Source: Paracoccaceae bacterium
Lineage (GTDB): Bacteria; Pseudomonadota; Alphaproteobacteria; Rhodobacterales; Rhodobacteraceae
DNA: 64,000 nt
Assembly: GCA_019454225.1 (NCBI GenBank)
Contig: CP075370.1
Span: 2,971,649-3,035,648, forward strand
Direction of reading: 5' to 3'
Within the stretch, counting starts at the first letter, position 1; each line of letters begins with the position of its first letter. A model generated the notes under the pieces. That model was not told the DNA's origin. It did not search any database and was given only the letters and a program-made list of their open reading frames with translations. This document shows positions 24,642 through 33,105 of this stretch, in pieces. The position numbers and the translations under genes were made by a program.

Positions 24642-25745
24642 ATGGCCGACACCGTCCACCGCTGGCCCTGCGAAGCCTGCGGGTCCGACCTGCGCTTTGC
24701 CCCCGGCGCAACCGAACTCGTCTGCGCCCATTGCGGACATCGCCAACAGATACCGCAGACCGACCGGCAGGATCGGAAGCGCGCCCTTGGCGAACACGAT
24801 CTGGAATCCGCGCTGCGCGATGCCCTGCCGGGCGCGGCGATGGAGCAACCGCAGACAACGCGCTGCGCCAGTTGCGGCGCGCTGGTGGAATTCAAGGGCG
24901 CGCAACACGCCACCGAATGCCCGTTCTGCGCCTCGCCCGTGGCGGTGGGCACCGGCACGCACCGGCAGATCAAGCCGCAGGCCCTGGTTCCCTTCCGGCT
25001 TTCCGAGGGGCAGGCCCGCGACGCCATGACGAAATGGCTGGGCCGCCTGTGGTTCGCACCCTCGGGCCTTGTCGAATACGCCCGCAAGGGCCGGGCGCTG
25101 GCCGGGCTCTATACCCCCTACTGGACCTTCGATGCCGCCTCGCGCAGCCGCTACCGGGGCGAGCGGGGCACCCACTACTACGAGACCCGCACCGTGACCG
25201 TGCAGGTCAACGGCAAGCCCGAGCGGCGGCAGGAACAGGTTCGCAAGACAAGGTGGCAGCCGGTATCGGGCTGGGTGACGCGCGATTTCGATGATGTTCT
25301 GGTCCTGGCCTCGACGTCGCTGCCGCAGGGCTATACCGATGCGCTGGCGCCCTGGGATCTTTCGGCGCTCGAACCCTACAGGCCCGATTTCCTGGCGGGC
25401 TTCACGGCCGAGGGTTATACCGTGCCCCTGACCGACGGCCATGCCCGCGCGCGGCAGATCATGGCGGGCGTGATTCGCGACGACGTGACGCGCGACATCG
25501 GCGGCGATGAACAGCGCATCGCCGATATCGACAGCGAATTCAGCCTTGAGACGTTCAAGCACGTGCTGCTGCCCGTGTGGATGGCCGCCTACAAGTACAA
25601 CGGCAAGACCTATCGCTTCGTGGTGAACGGCCAGACCGGCAAGGTCCGGGGTGAACGGCCCTACAGCGCGTGGAAGATCGCGGTCGCGGTCGTCGTCGTC
25701 GCGGTTCTCGTCGGCGCCGCGGTCTGGCTGGGACAACAGCAATAG
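24642..25745 (+). CDS. Zinc-ribbon membrane protein (partner of SPFH)
   Basis: 367 aa with two N-terminal zinc ribbons (CEAC...CAHC at residues 9-32; CASC...CPFC at about 74-98), a large beta-rich middle domain containing YTPYWTFDAASRSRYRGERG, and one C-terminal helix (IAVAVVVVAVLVGAAVWLG) as a tail anchor. Similar proteins are often mis-named as primosomal or TFIIB-like because of the ribbons. It follows the SPFH gene almost without gap and ends the operon; 25746-26004 holds no gene I can support. Confidence 0.8.
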   Translation: MADTVHRWPCEACGSDLRFAPGATELVCAHCGHRQQIPQTDRQDRKRALGEHDLESALRDALPGAAMEQPQTTRCASCGALVEFKGAQHATECPFCASPVAVGTGTHRQIKPQALVPFRLSEGQARDAMTKWLGRLWFAPSGLVEYARKGRALAGLYTPYWTFDAASRSRYRGERGTHYYETRTVTVQVNGKPERRQEQVRKTRWQPVSGWVTRDFDDVLVLASTSLPQGYTDALAPWDLSALEPYRPDFLAGFTAEGYTVPLTDGHARARQIMAGVIRDDVTRDIGGDEQRIADIDSEFSLETFKHVLLPVWMAAYKYNGKTYRFVVNGQTGKVRGERPYSAWKIAVAVVVVAVLVGAAVWLGQQQ

Positions 25746-26004
25746 CCGCGTCAGGTGGTCCGGCTGAACATCCCCGCGCAGCCATGACGCGCGTCGAATG
25801 TCGGCGTTCCGGCATGGCTGGCGGCCCTGACGCCGGGCATCGCCGCGCGGACGGATGCCGCCGACGGGCAGCAACAGGGGCGGCAACGGACAGGGGGGCC
25901 CCGCCCGCCCATCCGGCCGGCCGCATCGCACCAGGACACCCTTCGCCCCCATCCGCATTGCCTCGGCCCTTGCGCCGCCGCGGCGCTTGCTGCATCCCCG
26001 GGCC

Positions 26005-27744
26005 ATGACGGCCCGCCCCTTCCTGAATGTCGAGGCATCGCTGACCGGCCGACGCTGGGTCGGACCGGACGAGTCCACGGAACGCCAGGCCGAGGCCATT
26101 GCCCAGACGGCCCGCCTTCCCCTGTCGCTGGCCCGCATCCTCGCCCGGCAGGGCGTCGCCCCGGCGGATGCGACGGCCTATCTGGCCCCGGCCCTGCGCG
26201 ACCTGCTGCCCGACCCTCTGACCCTGCGTGACATGGCGGTGGCCGCGGACCGGCTGGTCGCCGCGGTGCGGATGCAACAGCGGATCGCGATCTTTGCCGA
26301 CTACGACGTGGACGGTGGCGCATCGGCCGCCGTCCTGACGCTCTGGCTGCGCGCGATGGGGCGGCAGGCGACGCTCTACATTCCCGACCGCATCGACGAG
26401 GGATATGGCCCGAACGTTCCCGCGATGCAGGCGCTTGGCCGCGCGCATGACCTGATCGTCTGCGTCGATTGCGGAACCCTGTCCCACGAGCCGATCGCGG
26501 CGGCGGCTTGCGACGTTCTGGTTTTCGACCACCATCTTGGCGGACCGACGCTGCCCCCCGCGCTGGCTGTGGTCAACCCGAACCGTCAGGACGAGACCGG
26601 CGATCTCGGACATCTCTGTGCGGCGGGGGTGGTGTTCCTCGTGCTGGTCGAGGCGAACCGCCGGCTGCGCGCCGGGGAGCACACCGGCCCGGACCTGCTG
26701 TCGCTGCTCGACCTTGTCGCGCTGGCCACGGTGGCCGACGTGGCGCCGCTGACCGGCGTGAACCGGGCCCTGGTGCGGCAGGGCCTGAAGGTGATGGCAC
26801 GGCGTGAACGCCCGGGGCTGGTGGCGCTTGCCGATGTCGCGCGGATGTCCGCGGCTCCGGATGCCCATGCGCTCGGCTTCCTGATCGGGCCGCGGGTCAA
26901 CGCCGGGGGGCGGATCGGCAAGGCCGATCTGGGTGCGCGCCTGCTGGCAACCGACGATCCGGCCGAGGCGGCGGCGCTGGCCGAACGGCTGGACCGGCTG
27001 AACACCGAGCGCCGCGAGATCGAGGCGGCGGTGCGTGCCAGCGCGCAGGCCCAGGCCGAGGCGCGGGGGGCAACCGGCCCGCTGGTCTGGGCGGCGGGGG
27101 AAGGCTGGCATCCCGGTGTCGTGGGGATCGTGGCCGCACGGCTGAAGGAGGCGTTCAACCGCCCTGCCGTGGTCATCGGGCTGGAGGGCGATGTCGGCAA
27201 GGGGTCGGGCCGGTCGGTGGCGGGCGTCGACCTTGGCGCCGCGATCCACCGTCTTGAGGTCGAGGGGCATCTGCTGCGGGGCGGCGGGCACCGCATGGCG
27301 GCCGGGCTGACGGTGGCGCGGGACCGTGTGGAACCGGCCATGGCCCGGCTGTCGGAACTGCTGGCGCGGCAGGGCGCGGGCACGGTGGGGCCACAGGACC
27401 TTCGGCTCGACGGGCTGATCGCCCCGGCCGCTGCGACGCCCGACCTTTATGCACAGGTCGAGGCCGCGGGACCGTTCGGCCAGGGCGCGCCCTCGCCGCG
27501 TTTTGCCGTGCCGTCGGTGACCGTGACGGCACGGCGGATGGGTGACACGCATCTGCGCCTCACCGCCCGCGACGGCGACCACCGGATCGAGGCGGTGGCC
27601 TTCGGGGTGACGGACGGGCCGCTTGGCGCGCTGCTTTCGGCACCGCCGCAGGCGCGGTTCCATCTGGCCGGACGGCTGGACCGGAACGACTGGGGCGGGC
27701 GGACACGCATCGAGCTGCGCCTCGACGACGCCGCACCGGCCTGA
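26005..27744 (+). CDS. recJ: Single-stranded-DNA-specific exonuclease RecJ
   Basis: 579-aa DHH-family 5'-3' exonuclease used in recombination and mismatch repair. Motifs are visible: I IFADYDVDGGASAAVL, II VCVDCGT, III VFDHHLGG, IV ATVADVAPL, and the DHHA1-region signature GSGRSVAGVDLGAAI ... GGGHRMAAG. The C-terminal OB domain ends at DDAAPA. The ATG at 26005 gives the family length. No partner gene is adjacent; tRNA-Arg follows 60 bp downstream. Confidence 0.95.
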   Translation: MTARPFLNVEASLTGRRWVGPDESTERQAEAIAQTARLPLSLARILARQGVAPADATAYLAPALRDLLPDPLTLRDMAVAADRLVAAVRMQQRIAIFADYDVDGGASAAVLTLWLRAMGRQATLYIPDRIDEGYGPNVPAMQALGRAHDLIVCVDCGTLSHEPIAAAACDVLVFDHHLGGPTLPPALAVVNPNRQDETGDLGHLCAAGVVFLVLVEANRRLRAGEHTGPDLLSLLDLVALATVADVAPLTGVNRALVRQGLKVMARRERPGLVALADVARMSAAPDAHALGFLIGPRVNAGGRIGKADLGARLLATDDPAEAAALAERLDRLNTERREIEAAVRASAQAQAEARGATGPLVWAAGEGWHPGVVGIVAARLKEAFNRPAVVIGLEGDVGKGSGRSVAGVDLGAAIHRLEVEGHLLRGGGHRMAAGLTVARDRVEPAMARLSELLARQGAGTVGPQDLRLDGLIAPAAATPDLYAQVEAAGPFGQGAPSPRFAVPSVTVTARRMGDTHLRLTARDGDHRIEAVAFGVTDGPLGALLSAPPQARFHLAGRLDRNDWGGRTRIELRLDDAAPA

Positions 27745-27804
27745 CCGCACAAGGCGCGACTTATGCGTTGCGGCCGGATTCCTGCACGGCTATAGAACAG
27801 GCAG

Positions 27805-27881
27805 GCACCCGTAGCTCAGCTGGATAGAGTGCTGCCCTCCGAAGGCAGAGGTCACAGGTTCGAATCCTGTCGGGTGCGCCA
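27805..27881 (+). tRNA. tRNA-Arg (anticodon CCG)
   Basis: 77-nt cloverleaf with encoded CCA. Acceptor GCACCCG pairs with CGGGTGC; D-arm AGCTCAGCTGGATAGAGT; anticodon stem CTGCC/GGCAG around loop CTCCGAA gives CCG, reading CGG; T-arm CAGGTTCGAATCCTG. All conserved positions (TTCGA, GG in the D-loop) are present. Confidence 0.97.
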
Positions 27882-28240
27882 AATCTCCACATCGTCACAT
27901 GCGGCAAGGGCACCCGTCTGGTTTGCCCGTCGGCACCTTCCGTTGGCGTCTGGGGCCCTGCGCTGGACCATGGAGGTGCGGACCGGGCGGCAGGGGGAAG
28001 CGGCGTGTCGGGGCGGGGTGTCCGTCAGGGCACCGAACGGTTGGTCAACCCGCTGTTTCGGCTTTGTTTTCCGGTGCTGGCAAACGTCTGGCCCGCGTCT
28101 GGCATGCGTATGGCATCTGTCCCGACGCGCGGCGGGGCGACATGGCGTTAACCATGCGAGGGGAATCGGGGGAACCGGGTTGCGGCCTGGCCCGGCGGCT
28201 GCGGAGAGGACCGGCGAAACGATGCGCCGGTCCCCTGCCC
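27882..28240. other. Intergenic region after tRNA-Arg
   Basis: 359 bp between the tRNA and the 3' end of the convergent aminotransferase gene. No credible gene; short open frames have no ribosome site. It contains copy C of the 11-bp-period repeat. I see no attachment-site duplication of the tRNA 3' end and no integrase gene nearby. Confidence 0.6.
28084..28121. repeat. 11-bp-period intergenic repeat, copy C (inverted)
   Basis: Thirty-eight bases match the reverse complement of 15733-15770 at 36 positions. In the minus-strand reading the 11-mers are GGACAGATGCC, ATACGCATGCC, AGACGCGGGCC and AGACGTTTGCC. It lies in the convergent gap between tRNA-Arg and the aminotransferase gene. Confidence 0.85.
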
Positions 28241-29638
28241 TCATGCCGCCGCGACCATCAGCCCGTCCTTCACGAGCCCGTCCAGGCATTCGTCCAGCGA
28301 CCTGCGGGCGCGGTCGATCAGCATGTCGATCTCGGCGGGCGAAATCACCAGCGGGGGCGAGATGATCATGCGGTCGCCGACGTGGCGCATGATCAGGTCA
28401 TTGGCGAAGCAGCGTTCGCGGCAGCGCAGGCCGACCGTGCCGGTCTCGGCGGCGAAGCGGGCGCGTTTCGCCTTGTCGGGCGTCAGCGCGATCGAGCCCA
28501 TCAGGCCCACGAGTTTCGCCTCGCCCACCAGCGGGTGATCGGTCAGGGCGTTCCAGCGCTCGGCCAGATAGGGATGGGCCACGGTGCGGACATGCTCGAT
28601 GATGCCCTCGTCCTGGATGATGCGCAGGTTTTCCAGCGCCACGGCGGCGGCGACGGGATGGCCCGAATAGGTGTAGCCGTGGAAGAACTCGCCCCCCGAG
28701 CCGACGACGCGGGCGACCTCGTCACAGACGACCGAGCCGCCGATGGGCTGGTAGCCCGAGGACAGGCCCTTGGCGATGGTCATGATGTGCGGCCGGATGC
28801 CGAAGGTCTGCGAGCCGAACCAGTTGCCGGTGCGGCCGAAGCCGGTGATGACCTCGTCCGCGATCAGCAGGATGCCATACTTGTCGCAGATGCGCTGGAT
28901 TTCGGGCCAGTAGGTCTCGGGCGGAACGATCACGCCGCCGGCGCCCTGGATCGGTTCGCCGATGAAGGCCGCGACATTGTCGGGGCCGAGTTGCAGCAGC
29001 TTTTCCTCAAGCTGGCGGGCGCGGGCCAGGCCGAATTCGGCGGGCGACATGTCGCCACCTTCGGCCCACCAGTGCGGCTGGTCGATATGGGCGATGCCGT
29101 CGATCATGCCGCCATGGGCGTGGATCGGCTTCATCCCGCCAAGGCTGCCGCCGCCCATGGTCGAGCCGTGATAGCCGTTCCAGCGCGAGATGATGATGCG
29201 GCGCCAGGGCTTGCCCATCACATCCCAGTAGCGGCGCACCAGGCGGATGTTGGTGTCATTTGCCTCGGACCCCGAGCCTGCGAAGAACACATGGTTCAGG
29301 TCGCCCGGCGCGACCTCGGCGATCTTGGCGGCCAGCGCGATGGCGGGGACATGGGTGGTCTGGAAGAAAGTGTTGTAATAGGCCAGTTCCTCCATCTGCC
29401 GGGCGGCGACCTGGGCCAGTTCGCGGCGGCCGTATCCGACATTCACGCACCACAGGCCCGCCATGCCGTCGAGGATGCGATGCCCCTCGCTGTCGGTCAG
29501 CCAGACGCCCTCGCCCCGAAGGATGACGCGGGCGCCCTTGGCGGCCAGTGCCGCCTTGTCGGTGAACGGGTGGAAGTGATGAGCCGCGTCCAGGGCCTGC
29601 AGTTCGGCGGTGGGCAGGTTGTTGGTGATCATGTTCAT
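28241..29638 (-). CDS. Class-III (omega) aminotransferase, pyruvate-type
   Basis: 465-aa PLP enzyme. Motifs include FFAGSGSEANDTNIRLVRRY, IISRWNGYHGSTMGGGSLGG, the PLP-binding Asp in LIADEVITGFGRTG, and the Schiff-base Lys in IMTIAKGLSSGYQP. The pattern fits omega-amino-acid or putrescine:pyruvate aminotransferases (SpuC-like); the exact amine donor is unknown. A GntR regulator gene lies upstream in the same direction, and a perfect palindrome at 29732-29745 sits about 95 bp before the start, so induction by an amine or polyamine is plausible. Confidence 0.88.
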   Translation of the reverse strand: MNMITNNLPTAELQALDAAHHFHPFTDKAALAAKGARVILRGEGVWLTDSEGHRILDGMAGLWCVNVGYGRRELAQVAARQMEELAYYNTFFQTTHVPAIALAAKIAEVAPGDLNHVFFAGSGSEANDTNIRLVRRYWDVMGKPWRRIIISRWNGYHGSTMGGGSLGGMKPIHAHGGMIDGIAHIDQPHWWAEGGDMSPAEFGLARARQLEEKLLQLGPDNVAAFIGEPIQGAGGVIVPPETYWPEIQRICDKYGILLIADEVITGFGRTGNWFGSQTFGIRPHIMTIAKGLSSGYQPIGGSVVCDEVARVVGSGGEFFHGYTYSGHPVAAAVALENLRIIQDEGIIEHVRTVAHPYLAERWNALTDHPLVGEAKLVGLMGSIALTPDKAKRARFAAETGTVGLRCRERCFANDLIMRHVGDRMIISPPLVISPAEIDMLIDRARRSLDECLDGLVKDGLMVAAA

Positions 29639-29731
29639 GGCGCGGTCCTTTGCGGTCTGGCATCGCGCGGCACCCGAGTCGGCCGCCTGCCCCTGGGCGC
29701 AGGATAGGCCGGAGGCGGCGGGGCCGCAAGG

Positions 29732-29745
29732 AATTTGATCAAATT
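29732..29745. promoter_or_regulatory. AATTTGATCAAATT palindrome, probable GntR operator
   Basis: A perfect 14-bp palindrome, AT-rich within very GC-rich DNA, lying just after the GntR stop codon and about 95 bp upstream of the aminotransferase start. FadR/FCD-type GntR regulators bind short palindromes of this kind. Confidence 0.55.
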
Positions 29746-29751
29746 ATTCCG

Positions 29752-30456
29752 TCAGCCGCGTGCCGCAAGCACGGCGCGGACCTGGTCGACACCCTGGGCG
29801 ATGTCGCGCTCGATGGCCCGGGCGAGGGCCGCGCCGTCACCCGCGCGGGCGGCCGCGAGCACCTCGGCATGGCGGTCGGGCAGTTCCAGATCTCCGTAGC
29901 GGGCACAGACGATGCGCAGCGACGGGCCGAAGCGCAGCCAGAGCGAGCGCGCGAGGTCGACCAGCACCGGGGCGCCCGCCGCCTCGTAGAGCGCGAAGTG
30001 GAAGGCCTGGTTCCCGGCCAGATAGGCCGGGATGTCGCCCGCCCGGATGGCCCGGTCGACCGTGCCGTCGGCAGCTTCGAGCCGGGCCACAAGGGCGCCA
30101 TCCAGATGCGGGGCGGCCAGTTCGGCGAGGCGGGGCTCGATGGCCAGCCGGGCAAAGGCCACCTGGTCGACCAGAGCCACGGTCATCGGCGGCACCAGCA
30201 CGCGGCGGTTGTCCTGCGCCATCAGGGCGCCCTCGGCCACCAGCCGCCGGATCGCCTCGCGCACCGGGGTCATGCCGGCACCGAGATCGCGGATCAGGCC
30301 CTGGATGGTGACAGGCTGGCCGGGTTCCAGATGGCCGAACAGCACCATGTCGCGCAGCCGGGCATAGGTGCGCTCGTGGTCCGGCACCTTGCGCCCGCTG
30401 GCCCCGCCGTCCTCCATCGCATCCGCCTCCTGCCGACCGTTCCGCCCCTGTCGCAT
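29752..30456 (-). CDS. GntR-family regulator (FCD domain)
   Basis: Up to 234 aa. The N-terminal winged HTH is RLRDMVLFGHLEPGQPVTIQ followed by GLIRDLGAGMTPVREAIRRL; the C-terminal helical FCD ligand domain contains Asp/His metal-site candidates. An in-frame ATG at 30417 (MEDGGASGRK) may be the true start. Same strand and immediately upstream of the aminotransferase gene, so it is likely its regulator. Diverges from the ABC transporter gene at 30575. Confidence 0.85.
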   Translation of the reverse strand: MRQGRNGRQEADAMEDGGASGRKVPDHERTYARLRDMVLFGHLEPGQPVTIQGLIRDLGAGMTPVREAIRRLVAEGALMAQDNRRVLVPPMTVALVDQVAFARLAIEPRLAELAAPHLDGALVARLEAADGTVDRAIRAGDIPAYLAGNQAFHFALYEAAGAPVLVDLARSLWLRFGPSLRIVCARYGDLELPDRHAEVLAAARAGDGAALARAIERDIAQGVDQVRAVLAARG

Positions 30457-30574
30457 CGCCGGGCGGGGGAATCAAGCGCCCCGTCCGGGCTGCAGGCTGC
30501 GGGCCGCCGCCCTGCGCGCGCACCGGCGCGGCCCGCGCCTTGCCGCGGGCCAGCCCATCCCCTACACCCCTGTC

Positions 30575-32335
30575 ATGGCCGAACCCGACCGCCCCGTGCC
30601 CAATCCCTATGCCTCGCGCCGCCTGTTCGCGCGGCTGTGGCGCGGCTGGCTGCGGCCGCACCGCGGTATCATGGCGCTGGCCTTCGCGGTGATGGTGGTC
30701 GAGGGTTCGACGCTGGGGGCGCTGAGCTATCTGCTGAAGCCGCTGTTCGACGATGTGTTCGCCAGCGGCGGCGGCGCGATGATCTGGTGGGTGGGGGGCG
30801 GCATCCTGGGCCTGTTCCTGCTGCGCGCCGTCACCTCGATCCTGTCGAAGGTGCTGCTGACCATCGTGGCGCAGCGCACCGCGACGGCGCTGCAGGTCGA
30901 TCTGCTGCGCCATCTGCTGACGCTGGATCAGGGGTTCTTCCAGACCAACCCACCCGGCGCGCTGATCGAGCGGGTGCAGGGCGACACGGCGGCGGTGCAG
31001 GGCATCTGGACCGTGTTCATCACCGGCGCGGGACGCGACGCGATCGCGCTGGTCGGGCTGATGGTCGTGGCGGTGTCGATCGATCCGGTCTGGACGGCCG
31101 CCGCGCTGGTCGGAGCGCCGCTGCTGATCCTGCCGACGCTTGCGGTGCAGCGCTACATCCGCCGCAAGACCGGCGCGATGCGCGACCACGCGCAGGCCCG
31201 CGCCACCCGGCTGGACGAGGTGTTCCATGGCATCGAGGCGGTCAAGCTGAACGGGATGGAAGGGTATCAGACCGCGCGTTTCGCGGCCACGGTCGCCCGT
31301 ATCCGCCGGGCCGAGGTGCGGATGGCGGCAGGCCGGGCCACCATTCCGGCGCTGATCGACGTGGTGACGGGTGCGGGCTTTTTCCTGGTGCTGCTGCTGG
31401 CGGGCCGCCAGATCGCGGACGGAACCCGCACCATCGGCGATTTCATGGCCTTCTTTTCCGCAATGGCGCTGACCTTCCAGCCGCTGCGGCGCCTGGGCGA
31501 TCTGTCGGGATTCTGGCAGGTCGCGGCGACATCGCTGGAACGGCTGTTCCGGCTGTTCGACACCGTGCCGGCCCCGCGCGCCCCCGCCACGGCACGCCTG
31601 GCCCCCGGTGCACCCGAGATCGCGTTCCGCGACGTGGCCTTTGCCTATCCGGGCACCGGCGCCACGCTGTCGGGCCTGAGCTTCACGGCCCCGGCGGGGC
31701 GGATGACGGCGCTCGTCGGCCCCTCGGGCGCCGGAAAGACGACGGTGTTTTCCCTGCTGACCGGGCTGGCGCGGCCCGCGTCGGGGCAGATCCTGATCGG
31801 CGGGCAGGATGCCGAACAGCTGGCGCTGGCGGACCTGCGGGCGGCCTTTGCGGTGGTCACGCAGAACGCGGCGCTGTTCGACGAATCGATCCGCGAGAAC
31901 CTGTCGCTGGGCCGCCCGGTATCGGACGACGCGCTGCGCGCGGCGCTTGATGCGGCGCGCGTCACCGATTTTCTGCCAGCGCTGGCGCAGGGGCTGGACA
32001 CTCCGGCGGGACCGCGCGGTTCGGCCCTGTCGGGCGGCCAGCGGCAGCGCGTGGCGATCGCGCGGGCGCTGCTGCGCGAGGCCCCGGTGCTGCTGCTGGA
32101 CGAGGCGACATCGGCGCTGGACGCGGGCACCGAGACCGCGGTGACCGGCGCGCTGCGCGCGGCCGCCGCCGGGCGCACCACGCTGGTGATCGCGCACCGT
32201 CTGGCAACCGTGCGCGACGCGGACCATATCGTCGTGATGGATGGCGGGCGGGCCGTCGACGCGGGCACGCATGACGCGCTGCTGGCGCGCGGCGGGCTTT
32301 ACGCCGAACTTTGCCGCCTGCAGTTCGCCGCCTGA
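30575..32335 (+). CDS. ABC transporter, fused permease and ATPase (MsbA/multidrug type)
   Basis: 586-aa half-transporter expected to act as a homodimer in the inner membrane. An exporter transmembrane domain of about six helices (residues 25-320) is followed by the nucleotide-binding domain: Walker A GPSGAGKTT, signature LSGGQRQR, Walker B VLLLDEAT, and H-switch VIAHRLATVRDADHI. Likely exports lipid or hydrophobic compounds; substrate unknown. The ygfZ gene follows after 7 bp. Confidence 0.9.
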   Translation: MAEPDRPVPNPYASRRLFARLWRGWLRPHRGIMALAFAVMVVEGSTLGALSYLLKPLFDDVFASGGGAMIWWVGGGILGLFLLRAVTSILSKVLLTIVAQRTATALQVDLLRHLLTLDQGFFQTNPPGALIERVQGDTAAVQGIWTVFITGAGRDAIALVGLMVVAVSIDPVWTAAALVGAPLLILPTLAVQRYIRRKTGAMRDHAQARATRLDEVFHGIEAVKLNGMEGYQTARFAATVARIRRAEVRMAAGRATIPALIDVVTGAGFFLVLLLAGRQIADGTRTIGDFMAFFSAMALTFQPLRRLGDLSGFWQVAATSLERLFRLFDTVPAPRAPATARLAPGAPEIAFRDVAFAYPGTGATLSGLSFTAPAGRMTALVGPSGAGKTTVFSLLTGLARPASGQILIGGQDAEQLALADLRAAFAVVTQNAALFDESIRENLSLGRPVSDDALRAALDAARVTDFLPALAQGLDTPAGPRGSALSGGQRQRVAIARALLREAPVLLLDEATSALDAGTETAVTGALRAAAAGRTTLVIAHRLATVRDADHIVVMDGGRAVDAGTHDALLARGGLYAELCRLQFAA

Positions 32336-32342
32336 ACCGGGG

Positions 32343-33092
32343 ATGACACCGATGCGCCGCCTGATCACGCTGACCGGAACGGATGCCCTGCCCTTCCTGC
32401 AGGGGCTGGTGACCAATGACGTGCTGCCGCTGGGGCGCGGCGCGGGCATCGTGCATGCCGCGCTGCTGTCGCCGCAGGGCAAGTACCTGTCGGACTTCTT
32501 CGTGGTGAACACCGGCATCGCGCTGCTGCTGGACCTGCCCGAGGGACTGGCCGACGCGACGCTGCGCCGCCTTTCGATGTATCGCCTGCGCGCCGACGTG
32601 CAGTTCGCGCCCGCCGACCTGTCGGTGACGCGCGGGCTGGGGACGGCGCCCCCCGGCGCCCTGCCCGATCCGCGCCACCCGGACCTGGGCTGGCGGCACT
32701 ATGGCGCGCCGTTGCCCGAGGCGGCGGTGGACTGGGACGCGATCCGCGTCGCCCATGTCATTCCCGAGACGGGGATCGAGCTGATCCCCGATGACAGCTA
32801 CATCCTGGAGATGGGGTTCGAGCGCCTGCATGGCGTCGATTTCCGCAAGGGCTGCTATGTCGGGCAGGAAGTGACGGCGCGGATGAAGCACAAGACCGAG
32901 TTGCGCAAGGGGCTCGCGCGAGTCGGGCTGCGGGGCGAGGCGGCGCCCGGCACCCCGATCCTGGCCGAGGGGAAAGAGGCGGGGATGCTGCACACCCGGT
33001 CGGGCGACCGGGCGCTGGCCTATCTGCGTTTCGACCGGGCGACGGGCCCGATGACGGCGGGCGAGGCCGAGGTCACGCGGATCCCCGACTGA
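32343..33092 (+). CDS. ygfZ: YgfZ/GcvT-like folate-binding protein
   Basis: 249-aa tetrahydrofolate-binding protein involved in maturation of certain iron-sulfur enzymes and tRNA thiolation. The diagnostic motif KGCYVGQEVTARM is intact, including the conserved Cys. The start is ATG 32343 (MTPMRRLITLTG), with ATG 32352 as an alternative. Probably co-transcribed with the ABC gene upstream. A cluster rich in Fe-S enzymes (BchE, BchX-Z, BchN-B) lies nearby, but the link is only positional. Confidence 0.88.
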   Translation: MTPMRRLITLTGTDALPFLQGLVTNDVLPLGRGAGIVHAALLSPQGKYLSDFFVVNTGIALLLDLPEGLADATLRRLSMYRLRADVQFAPADLSVTRGLGTAPPGALPDPRHPDLGWRHYGAPLPEAAVDWDAIRVAHVIPETGIELIPDDSYILEMGFERLHGVDFRKGCYVGQEVTARMKHKTELRKGLARVGLRGEAAPGTPILAEGKEAGMLHTRSGDRALAYLRFDRATGPMTAGEAEVTRIPD

Positions 33093-33105
33093 GGCGGCGG
33101 GCGCC

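Noticed and set aside
23349-26138. Long minus-strand frame across the SPFH operon
   Set aside because: Antisense to SPFH, zinc-ribbon and recJ genes, which have clear motifs.
27882-28240. Integration site or mobile element beside tRNA-Arg
   Set aside because: No duplicate of the tRNA 3' end, no integrase or transposase and no change in base composition.
29837-32518. Long minus-strand frame across the ABC transporter
   Set aside because: Antisense to a complete ABC protein; Gln/Arg/His-rich translation without motifs.
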